Shown here: positions 57,085-64,000 of the stretch, piece by piece
Layout: each line of letters opens with the position of its first letter
Position numbering within the stretch: position 1 is the stretch's first letter
Assembly: GCF_023734775.1 (NCBI RefSeq)
Contig: NZ_AP025732.1
Coordinates: 3,292,501-3,356,500, forward strand
Reading direction: 5' to 3'
Length of the DNA: 64,000 nucleotides
Source of the DNA: Nostoc cf. commune SO-36
GTDB taxonomy: Bacteria; Cyanobacteriota; Cyanobacteriia; Cyanobacteriales; Nostocaceae
Notes under the pieces: generated by a model
The model's input: the letters and a program-made list of their open reading frames with translations, nothing else
The model's database searches: none
What the model was told of the DNA's origin: nothing
Made by a program: the position numbers and the translations under genes

Positions 57085-57504
57085 TTAGCTCAATTCTTTG
57101 GGAAATTGGTCAATTACACATAAAGTTCCCAGTATATCTCCCTTCGGAGTAATTAAGGGAACACCCGCATAAAACCGTATATATGGATAGCCAGTCACAG
57201 CTGGATTATTTGCCAACTGTTCATCAGCTAGGGTATCAGGAACCACCACAACACCACGCTGCTCTTGGCAAAGATAAGATAACCCAACACACCGGGGCAT
57301 TTCTGATACATCTAAACCTACTTTTGCCTTAAACCATTGACGGTTTTCATCAATGAAATTTACCAAGGATATGGAAGTACCACAAATAAAGGCTGCTAAT
57401 TGAGCAAGATTGTTGTATGCTTCTTCGGGTTCTGTGTCAAGAATTTGATACTGGCGGAGCGCTTCTAACCTCGCCACTTCTGTATCAATATGTCTAGCTT
57501 TCAT
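57085..57504 (-). CDS. GAF-domain protein, first part of the split sensor kinase
   Basis: 139 residues, a single GAF domain: RLEALRQYQILDTEPEEAYN, SLVNFIDENRQWFKAKVGLD, RCVGLSYLCQEQRGVVVVPD and the end GTLCVIDQFPKELS. In related cyanobacterial kinases this region runs straight on into a short coiled coil and PAS domain, as in the next frame (after the stop: KQVGALVALSRLVIDQLELR). The TAA at 57085-57087 is thus in frame within one original gene. Confidence 0.85.
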   Translation of the reverse strand: MKARHIDTEVARLEALRQYQILDTEPEEAYNNLAQLAAFICGTSISLVNFIDENRQWFKAKVGLDVSEMPRCVGLSYLCQEQRGVVVVPDTLADEQLANNPAVTGYPYIRFYAGVPLITPKGDILGTLCVIDQFPKELS

Positions 57505-58373
57505 TAACTTTTTTTAATAAATTTAAGTGTGATATCCATTCAGCAGCGTGGCTATCTCAAAAAGAGCTTAATCTTTTTTAATAATTTTAGTGGTTTCTTT
57601 ACCTTTGGCTGTTCAGGAAAGTCTGTTAAATACGCCACAAGGTTATTGCATAGGCGTAGCTCGTCCTAGACATCGCACTAATCCTAGTGTAGACAAGTTT
57701 AGGACTGATATTATTTACTATGCATGATTAGGTTTATTTATTAGACATAAAAGATTTAGCAGTCGGACTAAACCATTCTAGATAGATGTGATCATCATCT
57801 ACTTTGTCGGTATTCTCAGGAAAACTGGCTTCTACATTAATGTGAAATTTATCTGCATCAACATAGATGCATAGAGGCTAGTTGTGAGACATCGCTTTAC
57901 TATTTCCCCTACATGGTTAAGGTATCATTCGCTCAATCAGTGTACTGGGACGTATAAATTAACGCCACTGGCAAACAGTAGTAGTAATAGGGCAGTGTAC
58001 CAAATTGCCAGACGGCGGCGAGTAGTCTGAAATATGTTTTTTTAGTCTATTTTTTTAAGTCAATATTCTTATATTACGTATTTATACGGCTAAACAATAG
58101 CTCTATTTTTGAGTTGTGGTGATTTTGCTGAGGTTTAATTTTTGCTCAAGAATTACACTCTTGTTGCAGTAAATCTGCTTAATCCTATTTTATTCTTTAC
58201 AGCCAGGATAAGAAATCAAACTTTTTTCGACTATCTATATTCACTCAAACACTGTTGAATCCATCGAATCAAGGAAATTAACAATAAATCCGAATTTTAA
58301 GTATTAAAGAACGATTTAGTTTCATCTTAGCCAATGCTAAATTTGTTTAGCTTTAACTGCCAAAACTCTTATT
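57505..58373. other. Intergenic region with a gene remnant
   Basis: About 870 bp of AT-rich DNA between divergent genes. It contains short CGTAGC/GCATCGC words of the dispersed repeat type near 57650 and a gene remnant (57734-57880, separate entry). No promoter is clear by eye. Confidence 0.4.
57734..57880 (-). pseudogene. C-terminal fragment of an unidentified gene
   Basis: An open frame of 48 codons without its own start reads CIYVDADKFHINVEASFPEN followed by TDKVDDDHIYLEWFSPTAKS and ends FMSNK. The regular codon pattern and lack of stops suggest it was the end of a protein; an in-frame TAG closes it upstream. The family is unknown to me. Confidence 0.35.
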
Positions 58374-61304
58374 GTGAAACCCTTGAAGATATCAAGTCAA
58401 AAAAACCTCATTAATTTCCTAAAAAAATCCCAAGAAAACGCAATAGTTCTGGGAATGTGTTTGTTGTCTTCAACAATTTTATACAAAATTATATTTATTG
58501 AATTATCTGCGATCGCTTTAAATATTAAAAGTCAAAACAAGGTTGATTTAATCGCTATTGAAAAGCACAATAAAATAGATAAATCCCGAAACACAGTACT
58601 ATTAAAGCAAGCTTTAAAAAATGCTAGCTTTAACTTAGAGAAGCTAAAAAAGTTACGCAGATTCATCATAGCTGACGTTATCCCAATCGAAGAATATAAA
58701 GCCAAACCTCCTAAGCCACCTGAAGAAGAGGAAGAAAAGCCTCAACCAAATACAATTCAACCATCAAATTCAAATCCATCAAAACCATACACACTCCAGC
58801 AACAAATACTAATACAAAAATTACGTCGAACAAAAACACAACAACAAGCAATTCAAAAAAAAATAATTATTGACGCTCTGACTACTAGTGCCGATAAGTA
58901 TCCTTGGATTGTTAATCCAACAGATAACCTGACTTTTCCTATAGAATTATTTAAGCCAAATAAAAATGAAAACTATATAGATACGGATATAAGCGTCAAA
59001 TTTTCTGGAGAAAATCAGATTATTGATAAGTTTACTTATGCCAAATTTCCCAAGGCTGACCAGTTTTACTGGGTTCTTGATCAAAATAGAATAGTAGTTG
59101 AAACTAAAGGCTATCAAGCCGGTATCCTTTCTCAAGGAAGACAAACTAATACTTATATTACCCGGAATGTTACTTCAGAACAGGCATTTTGGGGATTGCA
59201 AACTCTGTTCGCTATACCGACAGATTTTCGGGAGTTAGCTGGAGAAGTTGATACTACTAACTTTTCTGTAATCTCAATAGCTGGACAAGTGGTAAATCCT
59301 GAAGGGATACCTGCTGGCAGAGTTATTATTAATAGTGGAATTGACCCAAACGATCCTAATGTCACAGTTCTAAAAAATCCTATTCCAGCTATTGGTAGTG
59401 CCTCTACTTTGAGTGTTGATGGTGGACAAGCTTTATTTCAAGCTTTAGATGCTACCAATGCTCCTAAAATTCTACAAGGCTTTCCAACGACGAACCTACA
59501 ACCTTTACTAGATGATAGAAACGTCAAACTCCAAGAAGGCGAAATCATTCCTAATAGTGCCCTAGAAGCTGCTGGCATTTTTTGGGGAGATATCTTGACA
59601 GGAGAAGGTTTTGGTTTTACTGCACCTGTTTCTTCCTTTCCAGGTATTAAAGTTGCTCAACTTGGAGAATTTGATAACTTTGATTTGTTAAATGTAGCAA
59701 TCAATCCTTTTCTCTCTCAATCCGATAAAGATTTTCATTATCTTAACTCTTTACAGTGGCTATCTTTAGGAAAAAGAGAGCCTATATTTAAGACACTATC
59801 TCAAACTCAAGAAACTTCTGATTGGCATAGACTGTATGTTAGCCATCCTCATAATCGCAGCTTAATTCAATATGATCCAGTTGCCATTAAAGTTACTTAC
59901 TCTAATATTTTTTCTGCTCCAGGATTATCCCTAACAGCTAATTTTAGCGATACTAGTATTGATGCTATTCAATCAATAAATTCTACATTAGGTTTGCTAT
60001 TAGGTGGAGTCTTTGAAGCCATAAAAATTGATAATATTCAACAAGGGCTAGAAGAAGCTAAACAAAAATTAAAAAATGGGGAAGATTTTGTTCCTTTAAA
60101 TACACCTGCTACACCTGAACAAAGAAGACAAATCAATAACAGGTTGAATCGCACTTTCTCTTTTGCCAATGCATCTAGTGGGTTAGAGCAGGTATCTGGG
60201 ACTTACACATTTCCTAGTCAAGTCACTCCGAATAAATCTAGCATCTTGCAAATAAGAACCGGAAACCACAAACGAGCAGTTCAGTTTCTTGAAAGAAACA
60301 TTTCTGTTTTAGATGAAGGTGATACATTTTTTTCTGATCTCAGGCTCTCTAACGAAAAATTTGGCCCTTTAACCTACATTGGTATTCCAGTTCCTTTAAA
60401 TGATACTTCTATTGATCCTATTAACGAAGCCTCTGCTGTCGAAGTCATTTTGACAAACCCCCAAGGGCAAAGATTTATACGAAAATTTAATTCAGCAGAT
60501 TCGACACTAGTACCGCTCCAGGTAAGAGCAGCAGATTTAGCGTTCGATTATATGGAACTCACTAGAGTTGATAAAATAGGTATTAGTTTTAATAACTTTA
60601 GCGGTTCTCTATCTTTACCAACAGTTGAATTGCTAGCAGCAGGTTCTTCTGGAAATTTTAACTATAGTGCTAATTTAGGAACATGGTTTAATATAGATGC
60701 TAATTCAGCACCAGGCGTTTCTAATAATAATTTAGGGGAGGAAGAACCAACATTAGGTTTTTATACTAACATACTTTTCAACTATATTAAAACTGATATA
60801 CGGTTAAATGCAGCTAAAAAACCTGTAGCTATCAATACTCACGTACCATACTTGAGGGTTGATTGGAATAGTGCTTCTAATAAAAATAATCCTTTTTCTA
60901 GCTATTTAAGTTATTTATATCAGCATCAAGAAAGGAATTTTGGTTTTTCTTTAGCTCCTGGCATCGCTTTTATTGAGAATAATAGCAATGGTGAATTTTT
61001 AGGTCTTTTCAATGGGGAATTTAGTACCAGTCATGGTTTAAATTTCAAGACAAATTTAGAAATTGGCAAAGAGTTTTTCTTTGAATTTCAGGGTTTACAG
61101 AGAGTCAGTAAAAATATTTCTGCTGGTATTTATCTAAAAAACTATAGTATTAATAATTTGGGTTTGAACAGCCGAGTTCCCGGCTATAATTATGGAGTCA
61201 TTATGAGGCATAATTTCCCAGAAAATAGTGTGTTTATAGAAACTAAAATTGGTACAGGTGAGAATGGATTTGACCTAAAGCTTCAAGGTGGTTATCGATT
61301 TTAA
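58374..61304 (+). CDS. Large outer-membrane or surface beta-barrel-like protein, function unknown
   Basis: 976 residues from a GTG start. A hydrophobic segment (about 25-48, IVLGMCLLSSTILYKIIF) serves as signal or anchor. Next comes a basic coiled region and a proline/glutamate spacer (AKPPKPPEEEEEKPQPN, about 110-126), then about 650 residues of beta-rich sequence with the Asn-rich segments VNPTDNLTFPIELFKPNKNE and FNYSANLGTWFNIDANSAPG. The last 200 residues alternate strands and turns (LFNYIKTDIRLNAAKKPVAI, FSSYLSYLYQHQERNFGF, FETKIGTGENGFDLKLQGG) and end in YRF, an aromatic C-terminus typical of outer-membrane barrels. I do not recognise the family. The two small secreted genes lie next to it, convergent. 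Confidence 0.75.
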   Translation: MKPLKISSQKNLINFLKKSQENAIVLGMCLLSSTILYKIIFIELSAIALNIKSQNKVDLIAIEKHNKIDKSRNTVLLKQALKNASFNLEKLKKLRRFIIADVIPIEEYKAKPPKPPEEEEEKPQPNTIQPSNSNPSKPYTLQQQILIQKLRRTKTQQQAIQKKIIIDALTTSADKYPWIVNPTDNLTFPIELFKPNKNENYIDTDISVKFSGENQIIDKFTYAKFPKADQFYWVLDQNRIVVETKGYQAGILSQGRQTNTYITRNVTSEQAFWGLQTLFAIPTDFRELAGEVDTTNFSVISIAGQVVNPEGIPAGRVIINSGIDPNDPNVTVLKNPIPAIGSASTLSVDGGQALFQALDATNAPKILQGFPTTNLQPLLDDRNVKLQEGEIIPNSALEAAGIFWGDILTGEGFGFTAPVSSFPGIKVAQLGEFDNFDLLNVAINPFLSQSDKDFHYLNSLQWLSLGKREPIFKTLSQTQETSDWHRLYVSHPHNRSLIQYDPVAIKVTYSNIFSAPGLSLTANFSDTSIDAIQSINSTLGLLLGGVFEAIKIDNIQQGLEEAKQKLKNGEDFVPLNTPATPEQRRQINNRLNRTFSFANASSGLEQVSGTYTFPSQVTPNKSSILQIRTGNHKRAVQFLERNISVLDEGDTFFSDLRLSNEKFGPLTYIGIPVPLNDTSIDPINEASAVEVILTNPQGQRFIRKFNSADSTLVPLQVRAADLAFDYMELTRVDKIGISFNNFSGSLSLPTVELLAAGSSGNFNYSANLGTWFNIDANSAPGVSNNNLGEEEPTLGFYTNILFNYIKTDIRLNAAKKPVAINTHVPYLRVDWNSASNKNNPFSSYLSYLYQHQERNFGFSLAPGIAFIENNSNGEFLGLFNGEFSTSHGLNFKTNLEIGKEFFFEFQGLQRVSKNISAGIYLKNYSINNLGLNSRVPGYNYGVIMRHNFPENSVFIETKIGTGENGFDLKLQGGYRF

Positions 61305-61374
61305 TAGCGTTGTTAAATATCCCTGGCTTCTCAAACAAGTCAGAGATATAAGATTTTTAATTTGCCAATTATGT

Positions 61375-61806
61375 CTAATCTAAAGCACCTAAGCCATTAT
61401 TACCAGCGCCCGCTCGGATTATAGTTGTTAAATCTTCAACAGAAGTACTATTATTTAATAAATTCGCTACTGTATTAATAAATGGGTTTGGGTTAGAGAG
61501 GATAGTAGTTTTAGTTACTCCTGGGCTTATAGTCAGACTAGTTATGGTCTCATCATTTCCACCTGCTATACCTCCATAGGTAGGAGAAATTGTTAAACTT
61601 CCGCCATAGTAAGAGCCAGAAGGTAAAGTCACCTCGCCACTGACGCTGAGAAAAGTACCAGAAGGTCTAATTAAAGTAACAGCACCACGAGCAGTAGCTT
61701 GTTGTGCAATTGCCGATGGCGCTAAAAAATTTCCTCCATTTATTAAACCTAATAAACAAAAACTTCCCCGAATAATTATAAATAAGTTATTGGATAAGCT
61801 ATTCAT
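61375..61806 (-). CDS. Small secreted protein with RAGAG-NGLG C-terminal tail
   Basis: 143 residues with a signal peptide (FIIIRGSFCLLGLINGG, cleavage about AIA-QQ). The mature protein is rich in Gly, Ser and Thr with beta-strand patterns: ARGAVTLIRPSGTFLSVSGE, then LTISPTYGGIAGGNDETITS. It ends with TTIIRAGAGNNGLGALD. A paralogue with the same order and tail is at 62412. The name and role are unknown; a surface or pilin-like role is only a guess. Confidence 0.7.
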   Translation of the reverse strand: MNSLSNNLFIIIRGSFCLLGLINGGNFLAPSAIAQQATARGAVTLIRPSGTFLSVSGEVTLPSGSYYGGSLTISPTYGGIAGGNDETITSLTISPGVTKTTILSNPNPFINTVANLLNNSTSVEDLTTIIRAGAGNNGLGALD

Positions 61807-62110
61807 GTTTTATAAGCTCCTAGTGTTGTTCGCTTTAGGTTGTTTCTAGATTTTGCTTAGGGATGCAAAATCAACCTCGACTAGCAAAAGTAAAGGCGGA
61901 ATATTTTTTATTACTTTCTTAAGATAAAAATATAGAATCCCTGATATGAGCATTTTGTTAACAATGAACATTTTGAGAATTCGTATTGTTACGCAAGCGC
62001 TCTATTCATTATTTTCTGGGAGTTTCAGAGTTTATATTGATATCACTAAAGCTATGTAAAGCGATTATGAGGAAGGGACGAACTATGCGCCCTAAAGACC
62101 TATATAACAA

Positions 62111-62141
62111 GATTCCCGACTTTTTTAAAAAATCGGGAATC
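62111..62141. terminator. Strong AT-loop hairpin
   Basis: GATTCCCGACTTTTTT is followed directly by its complement AAAAAATCGGGAATC, giving a 15-bp stem with a T/A-rich top. It lies in the gap between the two small secreted genes and could stop transcription on either strand. Confidence 0.6.
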
Positions 62142-62299
62142 TGAGCCACAAAGAAGCGCAATATCATATATAGGAATCGTATTTGATTTTGAGATTATCT
62201 GCGTAGGCGGGGAGTGGGGAGTAGGGAGTAGGGAATTAGGCTTTTCAATCTCAGTATGTTTTCAGAAATAAAATCGGAGTCATATATACAAATATAAAT

Positions 62300-62338
62300 A
62301 TAGGGAAGAGATATAGCGTTGCTATTTCTTTTCCCTAT
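62300..62338 (-). terminator. Hairpin after the second small secreted gene
   Basis: ATAGGGAAGAGATATAGC pairs with GCTATTTCTTTTCCCTAT (one or two mismatches) around a GTT loop. It lies 75-110 bp beyond the stop of the gene at 62412 and is the natural terminator for it. Confidence 0.6.
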
Positions 62339-62411
62339 TATGTATTGATTTATTCAACTGTTCTGTCAGTTGCTAAAAACTTTGTAAGTATTTACGAAAC
62401 AAAAATTTAAT

Positions 62412-62874
62412 TTACTCTAAACCACCTAAGCCATTAGTGCCAGCACCAGCACGAATGATGGCTGCTTGTCCGCCAATGTCTCCATTAGTAACAGCTGTGT
62501 CTAAAGCTGCTGCTGCTGCCTGAACAAATGCATTGCCACTACCTGCAACAAAGCCATCATCATCAACACCAGCAACTGCACCTGTGGTAAGAGATAGACC
62601 AGTTATGGTTTCATTGTCTATTAGTGATGTGCCATCCCCATAATCAACACCAACAATTAAAGCCTCAGCAGATCCATCCGTGTCGTAGGTAAGCGTTATT
62701 AGGCAAAGTTAATTCCGCACTGACACTGCTTAGAAGCACCTGAAGCTCTAACAAAAGTTGCAGCACCACGGGCTGATGCTTGCCCTGCACTTGCTGGTGC
62801 ACGCCAAGATACTAGCAACGCCAACCAAACCTAACAAGCAAATGCTGCGCTTTAACGATCGCAGAAATTTTCAT
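62412..62874 (-). pseudogene. Second small secreted protein with RAGAG-NGLG tail, several frameshifts
   Basis: From the ATG at 62874 reading changes frame about four times (near 62855, 62810, 62745, 62697), each explained by a single extra base. Rebuilt, it has a signal peptide (SICLLGLVGVASILA), then ARGAATFVRASGA, SAELTLPNNAY, DNETITGLSLTTGAVAGVDD, VAGSGNAFVQAAAAALDTAV and the tail IIRAGAGTNGLGGLE. Its order matches the protein encoded at 61375 block by block. Probably intact in the organism. Confidence 0.65.
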
Positions 62875-63921
62875 GATTAACAAACTCCTCGTATGTTTCT
62901 CTTTACGTTTTCAATATAACCATTAGATTCCATAAAATTATCAGTAATAGCACTGAAATTTATATAAACTCCATCAGTCATAAATTAAAAAAACTAATAG
63001 ATGTAACTGTTAGCGTGGATCTGAGCAAAGGCTTGAAAAACAAAATAAAAATAGAGTTACAGCAAGGTTTTTATCTACTGAATGCCTGTATTAAAGTTGT
63101 CGCAATACTTACCAAAATTCGTATTTTGGAAAACAAAATTTAGAAAGGACTAGAGGTAAAGCTTTAGACTGTTTTCAATGCCATAATCCTCTGTAAACAA
63201 TGCTTAATAATTCGTCACAAGTTGTCAGAAGTGCCTATGTCATATCTTTGCTAAATCTTAAGTGCATCTTTATGGATAATATGCTGTTGGCAATAATTTC
63301 AATCCCCACGCTGTTTGCAGTTATTGTATGGATGCGATAAATGGCAACTATAATGCCCACACCATATTCCACAAAATAGAAAACGGCTATAAGATTTAGT
63401 TATAGGTTGGATGGATAGGGTGATTATCTGGAAGAAACTCAAGGCGAGGTCTATGACGGGCTACGCCTAGGGTGTTGACTCTATGCCTTTTTAGAAGTTA
63501 ACAAATCATGCAAAATATGTGTAGTCATTGCGAGCTTTGCGAAGCAATCCCAGAGATTTTGCGATTGCTTCGCAAAGCTCGCAATGACACAAGAGAGATT
63601 TTGCCCTGACACAAAAATAGTATGAGTCAAAAACGCCCAAATTTTATCAAAGTCAACAGCCTAGGCTACGCCTATGCAAAACCCCAAAATTATTTGCTAA
63701 TGTTGGCTTTCGTGCCGACACAAGCTTTTTGAGTTTAAAACTGAAGTTATCTAATAGAAATAGATTTTTGATTTAAAGATTATGTCTGTCTCTTACCAGT
63801 GGCCAGGTAGAGAATCAGCACAATCAAAAATAGCCTCAGCGTTATGCTCAAGCCCCATTTAACTTACTATATTTATTGTCCCCCAGTTTAATGGGCCACA
63901 TCTGCCTGTCCTTAGGTCATT
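62875..63921. other. Long intergenic region with an interspersed hairpin repeat
   Basis: About 1,050 bp without a coding signal. It holds the promoter of the small secreted gene on the left, the hairpin at 63524-63588, and on the right the promoter and leader of ppk. Short ATGACGGGCTACGCCTAGGG-type repeat words occur near 63450. Confidence 0.4.
63524..63588. repeat. 26-bp inverted repeat (interspersed hairpin)
   Basis: The left arm 63524-63549 (begins GTCATTGCGAGCTTTGCG) and right arm 63563-63588 (ends GCAAAGCTCGCAATGAC) are exact complements around a 13-nt loop. This GTCATTGCGAGC...GCAATC class is a known kind of dispersed bacterial hairpin repeat. It lacks a transposase. Confidence 0.8.
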
Positions 63922-64000
63922 ATGGCAAAATCTAAGAAAAGCTCTACCCCCATCAATCTCAGCGATCCACAATATTTTCTTAACCGAGAGTTAAGCTGGT
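63922..64000 (+). CDS. ppk: Polyphosphate kinase, N-terminal start only
   Basis: The last 79 bp encode MAKSKKSSTPINLSDPQYFL followed by NRELSW at the window edge. YFLNRELSW is the start of the N-terminal domain of polyphosphate kinase 1, which makes polyphosphate from ATP. Only the first 26 codons are visible. Confidence 0.85.
   Translation, partial: MAKSKKSSTPINLSDPQYFLNRELSW

Overview
The window comes from a filamentous, Nostoc-like cyanobacterium. The signs are many HIP1 octamers (GCGATCGC) on an otherwise roughly 40-45% GC background, an allophycocyanin alpha-B gene (apcD), a short S1-domain ribosomal protein of cyanobacterial type, a Ycf39-like reductase, a phytol-kinase-like protein, a geranylgeranyl-reductase-family protein, a Mo-dependent-nitrogenase C-terminal-domain protein, degenerate heptamer repeats between genes, group II intron and IS debris, and multi-PAS/GAF two-component kinases.

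Layout. 1-3.3 kb: the edge of a nitrogenase-C-terminal-domain gene, an ArsB/NhaD-type permease and an unrecognised zinc-ribbon protein. 3.5-7.7 kb (minus strand): asd, dapA and rnj, i.e. the first steps of the lysine/diaminopimelate branch plus RNase J. 8.5-12.3 kb (plus): the protein-quality-control row tig-clpP-clpX. 12.4-25 kb: two hydrolases, a Uma2-type nuclease-fold protein, a GntR regulator divergent from a dienelactone hydrolase that is broken by a truncated group II intron, an S1 protein, a desaturase, a Ycf39-like SDR, an HlyD-type export adaptor and a subtilisin-like protease with a repeat tail. 25.2-35.5 kb: accessory and damaged region with a truncated kinase, an internally deleted IS1634-type element, an Rpn-type nuclease, asnS, rlmD, apcD, and a TnpB element sitting in the remains of an antitoxin/Doc toxin pair. 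35.5-41.2 kb: purL, purF and lysS. 41.3-52 kb: secreted proteins, a geranylgeranyl reductase homologue, pyrH-frr, a thioredoxin-fold protein, phytol kinase, yidD and ychF. 52-57.5 kb: a three-gene two-component locus whose first gene is split by an in-frame stop codon. 58.4-62.9 kb: a large outer-membrane-like protein next to two small secreted paralogues with a shared C-terminal tail. The window ends in the first codons of ppk.

Two features affect how everything else should be read. First, about 350 bp in the middle of clpX are 70-75% GC in the parts counted, lack the local codon use and look alphaproteobacterial, while both flanks are cyanobacterial; this is either a gene-conversion event or, more likely, an assembly or polishing chimera. 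Second, more than a dozen genes, including normally essential ones (frr, asnS), are broken by small frameshifts. Where the original frame can be inferred, most are single extra bases in or next to short homopolymers. That pattern fits uncorrected insertion errors better than gene decay, so most 'pseudogenes' here should be treated as provisionally intact genes.

I found no rRNA, no convincing tRNA, and no CRISPR array.
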